DNA from: Helichrysum umbraculigerum
Taxonomy: Eukaryota > Streptophyta > Magnoliopsida > Asterales > Asteraceae
NCBI GenBank assembly: GCA_949592205.1
Contig: CATIUR010000003.1
Location: 168,009,759-168,073,758, forward strand
Reading direction: 5' to 3'
DNA length: 64,000 nucleotides
A model generated the notes under the pieces. That model was not told the DNA's origin, ran no database searches, and worked only from the letters and a program-made list of their open reading frames with translations. The position numbers and the translations under genes were made by a program. Positions 43,409 through 53,038 of the stretch are shown here, piece by piece; position 1 is the stretch's first letter, and every line of letters starts with the position of its first letter.

Positions 43409-45445
43409 TGTAAGACCCCACTTTTAAAACAAATATATTATATAATTTATACGTTAGAAGCGCGTCCCAAAACATATACATATCCATTATTTACAACACG
43501 AACCATAATAAACTTTTATCAACTTCTATTGTTACAAACCATACTACTAAATTCGGTTGTTATATTCAACTTTCCAAAACATTCTATTGTCAAAAGTCAG
43601 AGTTTGCGCCATTTTAGTCAAACACCCAGTCAACTTCTACTATCCGATCTACTTCATCAACTAACCAAAATCTGCAAAACATACAACAACGAGGGGATTA
43701 GCCTTTGCTAAGTGAATGGAACCGTAACCGACGGTTCAATCCATTTATAACAAATCTTACAACTGATAACTACAACGATTTAAACACATAAGCACATAAC
43801 TACATGAGGATCGGCGGCTCCTGTATGCGATTCTCAGTATGCCACAACCACTGGGCGCCATGCCATTCCCAGTGATCTACCGATAGCCTGATTACTACTT
43901 TCACTGAATAGGCTAATCTTCAACTATGTGTATTCAAGTAACCTAGATAGCTACACAGTAGTAATCAAACCCAACCCGCACGCTGACCTCACTCCAATTC
44001 ATCACAACAACTTGTCACATAAAGGCATATCATATGCAGTTATGTAAACCAAGTGAATAACTTTACAACTTGATCAATCAAATTCTATCAATATAATCAA
44101 CAACTGAATGATTGAAAGTAACATGGCAATAACTACAACTGAAACTATCCTGATTTACCCGTTGTAACCCAAACCCGTTACAACTGGGTTGAACCGAGGA
44201 CTACAATTCCACTCACCAAATATTATCGTCTGATCACCAACTCAGAGGTCTAACTTTACTGAGTGGTCGTCCGCTTATCTGATAATACAACAATAACAAC
44301 AAGTTAGTATCTTATTCCGTATTCCACTTCAATTCTTCAAATTCTAACATAATCCAAAACATAACACTATTTATCATATCATTCAACTAATTCATATTAT
44401 AACATACAACAATTAAACACTTATCAATTAATCATACAATCAAAACTTAATTTGCTGAAAACACCCAAAAGCCGCCGGCTTGGGTAGGGAAGCCGCCGGC
44501 TTGGAACCCTGACCCGCCGGGTACCCATGTTCAACCGCCGGGTGATTTAACTTTTACCACATCAGAACTTATTTTGAGTAATAAAGCTTTTACGAGCCGC
44601 CGGCTAGGTGTTTTCACCCGCCGGCTCACCTACACACAAACACAACCCGCCGGCTGAGTCTAATGACCCGCCGGCTGGATCATCATTTACAGCATCAGCA
44701 GAAACAGCAAACAAGTTACGAACTTTTAACACCCAACTCCTAATTTTTAAGTCTTAGCTCCGATTACAAGTAATGAAAATGAACTAGAAACATACCATTA
44801 CAGCAAACATCATCTAATAAACTATCTAACTTAATTTCTAACATATATCATCATCAATTTACAAAATCATCAAAACCTAACTTATAATTTGAATAACACT
44901 ACCAACAATCACAAATCATCATATAATCAATCTATAATCTTCATACAACAATTTCTAAGCTTCAATTCATATCAATCATTTATATTCATTCTATACCCAA
45001 ATTCTATGAAATAGGTTCAAGAACACTTACAATCAAAAGATACACAAGATAGTGATGATGATGGTGAATCTGATTCTATGAATTAATCTCACAACTTGTT
45101 AATCTTTCTTTCTTTTTGATTTCTTTACTTTAGTGAACTTTGAGAGAATGAGTTTGAAGGTTCAAGAAGAAAAGAGAAGTGATGAGAATAAAATGAGTCG
45201 GTATATCCCCACCGCCCCATCTTATTATGTTTAAAATTATACCCCTTCTAAGCCTATTGTCTGGAACCTGAAAATACCCGCAAGTCAAAATATTTTATTT
45301 TACCGTCAACTTTAACTTTTTAAAACAAGTAACATTTTACTTGTCACAATAAAAACTGGGACTCTTTTACTTGTTTATTTTCAAATAAACCAACCAAACT
45401 TAATAAAATACAATTTATTTTCGGGTCCAAAAACGGGATGTTACA
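43409..45445 (-). repeat. LTR B2 (5' LTR)
   Basis: 2037 bp. It includes a GCCGGCGG/CCGCCGGC array at about 44470-44680 and the predicted leader introns. Confidence 0.92.
43672..45030 (-). other. Predicted two-intron leader in LTR B2
   Basis: Minus strand: donor GATT/GTAAGTG at 45030; branch TACTAAC 25 bases before an acceptor ending at 44279; micro-exon 44278-44217 (62 nt) with ACTCAG/CTGAGT; donor GTGAGT at 44216; branch CTAAT and acceptor TTTTGCAG ending at 43672. Introns are 752 and 545 nt. Intron 1 contains the GCCGGCGG array. Confidence 0.55.
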
Positions 45446-45473
45446 TAAATCGATACAATTGATTATAAATTTA

Positions 45474-45873
45474 GGGTAAGGTTCAAATAAGAACACTTAT
45501 TATGGTAGAAACGGTAGGAACGGACATTTTTACTTTAAACTTTAAGATTAAATTATGTTTTTGATGAAAAATATATATCAAAATTCTTAGAATTGTGTGT
45601 TCTTTACTATGAGAATTTTTTTTTTTAAATGTGATACATATCATAATATTTTTTTTTTGTGTATCACATTATCACACATAAAAGGCTATGATACACAACT
45701 TTAATTTGTGAATCATATATTTTCTTTTATTTTTTTAATTAATCTAATATTAAAGAGGATAAAATTTTAATAATTTTAGCATAATTTTTTTTGCAAAACA
45801 TGTACATACATTGAATTTAAAAGTGAAAAAAGTCGTTCCTACGATAATAAGTGATCTTACAATAAATTTTCCC
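45474..45873. mobile_element. Mutator-like MITE, 400 bp
   Basis: Flanked by TATAAATTTA (45464-45473, 45874-45883). Its left end GGGTAAGGTTCAAATAAGAA matches the end of the foldback element at 33913; the right end is weaker (inverted GGGAAAATTTATTGTAAGAT). CACTTATTAT near both ends extends the repeat. Confidence 0.75.
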
Positions 45874-45883
45874 TATAAATTTA

Positions 45884-46075
45884 ATGTATCATAAATAGTT
45901 TTGGATTTAAAAAACATAATCTTAATAAATGATTGTTTTATTACTTACATACCTGACATAATAACATATTAATATTTATGACATCTTAAATAAATTATAT
46001 ATAGGAAGCGGATGATGACATCATCAAAATCTCAATTAACCAATTAAATTCTTCAATTTTGTCCAATTAGCTAAA
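45884..46075. other. AT-rich spacer, no feature seen
   Basis: Short stretch between a MITE and element C, with nothing recognisable. Confidence 0.5.
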
Positions 46076-46533
46076 ATTTATGTAACATCCTCGAAATGGA
46101 CCTAGTTGTATATATATTATTTCTTGATTTAAATAAGTATTTAAATGTGTTTGGAAATAATATTGTTTGAAATAATTGAAATAATTGGAATAGGATTTGG
46201 AATATTCCAATGTGTTAAGTGAAATATTAATTGTTGTGAATTAATATAGCTGACGGTGCAATAAAATGTTTGGACTCGCAAGTGGTTTTCGGGTTCCAGA
46301 CAATAGATTGAGATGGGGTATTAAATTATACCCGTATAATAGAAGGTCGGTTGAGGAACCGACTTAAGTTTCTATTTATATAACTTTCCTTTTTAGGAAG
46401 TTATTCATTTTTATTCCAAAACTCACAGAAACTCTCTGAAAACCTCCAAATCAATCCAGAAATCAGATCAGGAAGTTGTGATCCTCGTGAAACTTCCTAA
46501 TCATCAGATTACCATCGTTAGATTCTTCAATCA

Positions 46534-47822
46534 GTAAGTATTCTTGAGTATTTAAGAATTTGATTTTGATTTAAATTTGGGTAAATCGATGATTTGAGAG
46601 AATTGGATGTTAGAAACATGTTATAAGTGTTATATGCGGATTATATGATGTTTCTAGTGATTTATAACTGTTTGAAATCGTGTTTTGGGTGATTTTGATA
46701 TAAATCCGCGAGTTAGGGTTTGAGCAGATCGACTTGGGCTGGGACGAAGGGAGTACCCGGCGGGTACTTTCCTTGCCCGGCGGGTAAGAGTGAATCAAGA
46801 GAAGCCGGCGGCTTCTAAGCCATAGCCGGCGGCTTGTGTCGCGTTGTAGGACCCGGCGGGTATAAACCCTAACCGGCGGCCAATAGAGGCTTTAAAACTT
46901 AGTTGTGTTCTGTTAACGCAATTTGTAAATTGCCCGGCGGTTAAGATGGTGAAGCCGGCGGGTGGAGACCAGAAGCCGGCGGCTTCTAGGATGAAGCCGG
47001 CGGCTTGAAGGGTTGTTTCAGCATTTCTTGGTTGTTTATTGATAAGTAATGTGAATTGTTACTTGATACATGTAAATATATGATAATGATTTTATTGTAA
47101 TCATTAGTAAATAATTAAGAACTAGTAATCTTAATGTTGATTATGTTAAGTTCTTATTATTATTGATTGATATAAGTTAAGTATTGATGATCTGGATTAC
47201 TAACTTATATTTGATTTATTGATTCTCAGATGTGGAGAAGGCTCAGTGATATTAGACTACTGAGTTGAGGCCTGAGGTGTCGGTGAGTGGATCTGTAACC
47301 TCAGTGTGATTTAGTTGTAATGATTTGATTTACAACCAGTAATTTATAGTATTACTTTGATATGATACATCTGTAGAGATATCTTGCCATGATAGTTTAA
47401 CTAGTTGTTTACTTGGCTGATTGTGCTAGTAGGTAAGACTTTGAGGTCAACTTGATTTGATGGTTGGACTTGTTGTTGTTGTAGACGACAGGAGATCTCG
47501 GAAACTTGAATTGTCGGTTTAGAGATCTAGGTCGTGTGTGATTGACAACCAGTTATCGGTAGTTCTGTATAGGCCAATACAGATGATTGATAAGAGTTCC
47601 TGGAGTACCAAACCGGTATTAGGGTATCTCAGGAGCCACCGATCCTCATGACGATTTATAATGTTTGATTGGTGTAGCTTGACATTGATTGGATGTCGAG
47701 TGAATGATTGATTTTCTGTTTATTGTTATTTGATGTAAACAGATTGTTATGCTAGGTTGTACTGTTGCTTATAGTTTTATTCACTTAGCTTTATGCTAAC
47801 CCCACCACAGTTCTTCCTGCAG
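46534..47822 (+). other. Predicted two-intron leader in LTR C1
   Basis: Donor ATCA/GTAAGTA at 46534; TACTAAC (47198-47204) 26 bases before the acceptor TTCTCAG ending at 47229; micro-exon 47230-47282 (53 nt) with stem CTCAGT/ACTGAG; donor GGTGAGT at 47283; GCTAAC (47795-47800) 23 bases before CTTCCTGCAG ending at 47822. Introns are 696 and 540 nt. Each signal is close to the plant consensus and in the place found in A, B and D. Confidence 0.58.
46755..47010. repeat. GCCGGCGG array in LTR C1
   Basis: About ten GCCGGCGGCTT or CCCGGCGGGTA units at irregular spacing in an AT-rich setting. GCCGGC is self-complementary. The same motif in related wording fills the matching place in LTR B. Confidence 0.85.
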
Positions 47823-48077
47823 GTTAAATAGATGGGACATATTGGGCAGGAGGTTGTTGGACTGGATGGAATGTTTGACAGGCTGTTACTCTGATGTTAA
47901 TTTAATAGCCATAGAAATGTTTTGAATTATATAACACCGAGTTGTTGAGATGTCACGTATTTGATTTGAAAAAGTTTACTGACATTTTGAGTACATTGAT
48001 TGAATGTTTTTAAATATACGCTTCCGAGTCGCAATTATTATATTATTGTTTATAATGAAACGAGGGGTGTTATAAGT

Positions 48078-48089
48078 TGGTATTAGAGC
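48078..48089 (+). other. Primer binding site of element C
   Basis: TGGTATTAGAGC, differing from the site in A, B and D by C to T at the seventh base. Confidence 0.8.
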
Positions 48090-49292
48090 AATAGTTTGGG
48101 TGAATTGGACTTGATAGAATATTCAATCCTAAACTTTGATGAGTTGAGTCAAACATTCCAGTGGGTGTGGGTTTAGTTGATTAGTGAATGTGTGAGAAAG
48201 TGATTAGTTGCATGTGTACTAACCCATAACAAGTTGTGAAGTTCTTGTTTGAATGCAGAGACGGAGGAACATGAGTAACTGGTTGGTTTATTTCATGTTT
48301 CCTCAACATTGCTGGCTTAAGATTTGTCAGGTAATCTTTGATAAGCCTTTGTTAATTTAAATTAACTTGTATTGTTTACTCTGTTATGTTGAGTAAGCTT
48401 TGTAGTAAAGTTAATCGAGTCAGACTGATATGATTCCCCAGTTTTGAGTTAACTGTGATTGTTATATGTTGATATCAGATAGAGGTATTAAATGAGTTGC
48501 TCATTGTGGCTAGTATTTCTGATTAAATTGAAATGCAGAAATATGATTAAATGAGTAGAAAAGAGTTGCGTAAGATTTTAACTGGATTGATGTTAGAACC
48601 TAAGAGGTGTCTTTATTGGTGAAATAATATAATTGATAGTATTATATTAGTAGATTGGTTACAGGGTGTGATTTGAATCCTGTTTAAGAACTGTGTGTCA
48701 TTTGATTTGAGGATGACTGCTAATTGAGAAAATATGTGGTTATGTGACTACATGATATGTTTTGATTGTAGTTAAACACTTGAGTTAAACCAAGATGAAT
48801 AAGTTTATGAGGAAAATAACTTATGATAAAGCTAAATTGAATGAGAAAGTGATAGGTCTTTCTAGTCAATTGTGAATTAGTAAATGAAATGTTTATAGTA
48901 ACATGATTGAGTAGGCTTGTTGTGACAGTGATGCTTGATAGTAAAGCATATGTCAAAGTAATGATAATTAATTAAGATGTGTCCTGAATTTTGTAGTAAG
49001 TAGGGACATTGAATTGTGTTAAGTATTGAAATTATGATGATAGGTTATCATATGTTTGAGGTTTCAGATAACTGATATACTGAGTACTTCAGTTATTGAA
49101 TATTAGAACATTGTGTGTATGTGAGATGGCTTACATATGTAAGGTTGAATATGTAAGTAATAAGCTGATTTTGAGTATGTATCAGCTGTTAGAAACTATT
49201 AAATGAATTTTGATTGATTTGAAATCATATGAGATGAGAATAGAGCACATTGATAATTATAATGTAGAGTAGCCTGAGAATGGATTGTGAAG

Positions 49293-49335
49293 AACATAAT
49301 CTTGCAACGCCTGATCACCGTTGTTATATTATGTT
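49293..49335 (+). ncRNA. Conserved internal RNA hairpin, element C version
   Basis: AACATAAT pairs with ATTATGTT, and inside it CAACG pairs with CGTTG around the loop CCTGATCAC. The equivalent in D has AGCATAAT/ATTATGCT, and A has GGCATAAT/ATTATGCC: stem bases differ but pairing is kept. A role in RNA packaging or dimerisation is a guess. Confidence 0.6.
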
Positions 49336-49599
49336 GTGTCACATGAACTTGTTGAGGCTACTTGGTATAAAAGAAATGTAATGTGATTTTGGAAATGGAG
49401 CATGATAGTATGCTAAGTTGTTTAATAATTGTTTTGATAAGAAAACAATTGGTTAATAGAACAGTGTCAGTGTAAGTAATAGTTGTCATTGATATAGGTT
49501 TTGATGATAAACCTAAGTGATTAATTTGATTTTGTTGAATAAGTAATTGTGATAAATTACTTGTAAATGAATTTGATAGTGTTTAAATGAATCACTATT

Positions 49600-49920
49600 T
49601 GATAATTGGCTTGTATGAGGCCAAAGTTGAGACATGATGGTATTGTCTTGCTTGAGGAATTCTAAGTATTATTAAATGTAATAATTGAAAGTTTATGTTT
49701 GATAATAAACATATAAAAGGAAATGGCTTGTATGGAGCCAGGATTAATATAATTTGACCTGGTCCTTGTGAAGGATTGATAAGGTCATTAAAAGTAATAA
49801 ATTGAAAATTTTGTTTGAAAGTAAACATACAAGGTGTAATGGCTTGCATGGAGCCAAAGTTGAGGTAGGTTGATTTTGTCCTTGTGAAGGATTGATAAGA
49901 ACATATAAGATAAAATGGTT
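49600..49920 (+). repeat. 117-bp tandem repeat in element C
   Basis: TTGGCTTGTATGAGGCCAA (about 49606), TGGCTTGTATGGAGCCA (49724) and TGGCTTGCATGGAGCCA (49840) start three imperfect units spaced 116-118 bases. Two units also share TCCTTGTGAAGGATTGATAA. Each start is a small TGGCT/AGCCA hairpin. Confidence 0.8.
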
Positions 49921-52319
49921 TGTTGTGAGTTAACTTGACGGTATGTTAACTTTGAAAGTCAAACCATGAATAGAAAATTATGTATAAAAAATTAATTGCC
50001 TGTGATTGGTTTGAGTTTGGGTCAAACTTGAGGAGAGCAATTTGAAAATTTTATAGATTGGTTGATTGAAACCAGAGTTGACATATAGTCAACTGTTTGT
50101 GTTGAAAAAGTCTAATATGGACTGTAATATTATAATTGTGTGGGGAATGTGGTTAAATTCCCAAATTTTCTAAGTTTGTGAAACTTGACTAATTACTTAA
50201 AGCTAGTGTTAAGTAATTGAAATAGTGTTAAGTATAATTGAGTATTCAGTTAAGCAATGATTGATATTTGAACTGAATAGGTGTTGAAGAATTATACAGA
50301 TATGAAGTCATTGTTTGATATGACAGTTATAATTTGCTAAGATATGTTAGAATAATTAAATCACATTGATTAGAATTGTGATAGGAAAGTCTTACCAGTG
50401 TATGAGGCTTGTGATGATAGCTTTGATTGGGTAAGACTGTGAGATGATGAATAATTGAAGGTTATTATTATTAGTTGTATAGGTTGATTGGTACCTCATG
50501 GTGAGTTACTTAAATATTGAAAGAATTGAATGGATTCTTTAGTTATTTGTTGATTGTATACAAATGACGTAAGTGATAAAGTGGTAAATTGGGATTAGAT
50601 CCAAATAAGGAGAAAAGATATGAAAGTATATCTGTAAATAGGCAGTATTAAAGATCTAGTTGATTTTTGTTGATAATTGAGGAAATATAAATTGAATAGT
50701 TGTTCATATTTTAAGAAATCAGGTATGAAATTAAGTGTAATGATCATTATTTTGATAGTTTAAGAATAATGATTGCTTGACATTTGGGGCTGAAAACCTG
50801 ATGTGTATAATTGTAAAGTGTTGGAGAGTAAGAGAAACCTTGAGATTGATAGGTGATGATTGTATTCACCAAACTTTTTTTGAAAGTTTAGAATGAAACG
50901 TTGAAGTTATATACTAGTTGATAAGTATATAAGTGAAACATAAAGTTATTGATTGTTCCATGTCCTGTGGTATGGATATGTGAAGAATAGTAGTATTGAA
51001 AAGGCTTGATAAAGACTTTAACAGTCTGAATGGCCTAGTATATAGAATGAAATGAAATGGTTGTGTATGTGTCCATTTTAGAGAATATCTGAAATTGTGT
51101 AAATATATATGTGTAGTATACATGATAATAAATGGCATGATAAGTTTTAATAGATTGAATTAAAATGTGCCATAGGATATGTGGAGGTTAGTTAATTGTG
51201 ATTAACTTGATGTAGATTTTGTTGAAATGTGTTGTAAAGTAGCACATTGTGATATTGTGATACTTGAATTGTGGTATCATAATGTTGATTAAGATTGATT
51301 TAGTTGCTAGATTGATGGAATCTAGTGTTGAATGATTAAGTGATTCAAGTTGTATAATTGCTAATGGTTTGTGATTAGTAGCTTAAGAGCTTAAGGTTGA
51401 GTTGAAATAACTGGTTGCTAAGAATAGATTTTGATGTCTTACCAGTTTAAATAGTATATAAATTCTAACTTGATGGTTAGTTAGAGGTTGTTGCCGACTT
51501 GGTTGTTGTTGACAATTGATAGGTTGTAATGAAAGGAGTTACAAATGGAAATAAGTCAATGTAGAGGTGGGTTGATTGTAGGTAAGATTGATTGTAGTAC
51601 TTTTGTTGATTGAGCAAAGTACTTGTTGATTATAGTTTTACCTACTGAGTTGACCTCTGTTGTACTTATTAAGGTGATATGAATCTGGATTACTTTTAAG
51701 TAAAGGATTTCATATGATTGAAATGATATGTGAATATGATAGGGTATTCAAAAGAGTATAGGTATGAAACTTTTGGATGAAAAGTTGACCTAGATTTGAA
51801 TTTCAGATCTTTGATGGTAGAGATTTAAGATTGTGATCTGTATATTAGATTGATTGTTGGTCGTGAGCTGAATTATATTTCAATGTTGCTAGGTACATTG
51901 TGGTTTAATAACCACTGTTGTGATAATGTGATTGCTGTTTTATTGTTAACAGAGATGAATAGTGAGAATAGGTTAAAGATTTTAGCACATTGCTAATTTC
52001 TGGTTGTATAGACCTATTAAGAAATGTGAAGTCTTACTTGTTGATTAAGTGATTGTAGATTTCACTTGTTGAAGTAAGTATTTGTCAATAAGGGATATCT
52101 GGTTGATGATATTGATTAAATGCACTGTATGTGTGCGTAGGAAAAGATAATAGCATGTACATTTGGATATGTGCATGTGAAAAGAATTCAAACAGTCTAA
52201 GTATAGTTGTAAGTTGCTATTGAGGACTAATGTATGTTAAGATATATGTGAATATATCACATTAGTTAGATTTATTAAGGTTAGATTTCGGGGACGAAAT
52301 CTCTTTAAGGGGGGAGAGT

Positions 52320-52587
52320 TGTAACATCCTCGAAATGGACCTAGTTGTATATATATTATTTCTTGATTTAAATAAGTATTTAAATGTGTTTGGAAATAAT
52401 ATTGTTTGAAATAATTGAAATAATTGGAATAGGATTTGGAATATTCCAATTTGTTAAGTGAAATATTAATTGTTGTGAATTAATATAGCTGACGGTGCAA
52501 TAAAATGTTTGGACTCGCAAGTGGTTTTCGGGTTCCAGACAATAGATTGAGATGGGGTATTAAATTATACCCGTATAATAGAAGGTC
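52320..52587 (+). repeat. LTR C2, left part (interrupted by element D)
   Basis: The first 268 bases of the 3' LTR of C, broken after AGGTC by element D. It resumes at 60691. Confidence 0.92.
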
Positions 52588-53038
52588 TGTAACATCCTCA
52601 AAATGTACCTAGTTGTTTTATATTATTTCCTAGAATTTTAAATTATTATTTAATGTGTTTGGAAATAATATTGTTTGAACTAGTTGAAATTAATTGGAAT
52701 AGGAGTCAAATATTTCAATGTGACAAGTAAATTATTAATTGTTTTAAATTAATAAAGCTGTCGGTACAATAAAATGTTTGGACTCGCAAATGGTTTTCGA
52801 GTTCCAGACAATAGATTTAGGACGGGTATAAAATTAAAGCAATTAGATATCTAAGGCGGTTGTGAGCCGACCTTAATACCACTTTTGATTCCAAGTTTTC
52901 TTCATTTGTTTTCAATTGCAAAACTCTCCAAATTAAGAAACCATAACCAAGTTGATAATCAAATAACTCTAGCCTCTGTGACTTCGATTTTTAAAACAGT
53001 AACTTCATCACCTCCAGTTTGTCCATCTCCATCAACAA

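Larger units (their letters stand above)
40009..45445 (-). mobile_element. LTR element B: non-autonomous Ty3-like element with gag remnant, minus strand
   Basis: Flanked by TAAAT (40004-40008, 45446-45450). LTRs are both 2037 bp and differ at about eight sites that I counted. The interior is only 1363 bp: primer site at 43394-43405, a short leader, a broken gag and a polypurine tract at 42046-42061 (minus TAAGGGGGGAAGATT). Protease, reverse transcriptase, RNase H and integrase are all absent. Near-identical LTRs show recent movement, which must have used enzymes from elsewhere. Confidence 0.92.
46081..48074 (+). repeat. LTR C1 (5' LTR)
   Basis: TGTAACATCC to GTGTTATA. A TATA-like TATTTATATAA lies at 46373-46383. 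A GCCGGCGG array spans about 46755-47010. The leader introns are given separately. Confidence 0.92.
48075..52319 (+). other. Non-coding interior of element C
   Basis: 4.2 kb with stops in all frames, a strong T/G over C bias on the plus strand, and a few blocks shared with element D: the hairpin block, TGGCTTGTAT repeats, and the pol-end remnant. I could not recognise any decayed pol domain. Confidence 0.7.

Noticed and set aside
46755..47010. CRISPR-like array or CpG island promoter
   Set aside because: Unit spacing is irregular, spacers are not uniform, the setting is a plant LTR, and there is no gene start next to it.
48075..52319. Hidden pol domains in element C's interior
   Set aside because: I looked for reverse transcriptase and integrase motifs in all frames and found none beyond the short pol-end remnant. 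A profile search would be needed to exclude deep decay.
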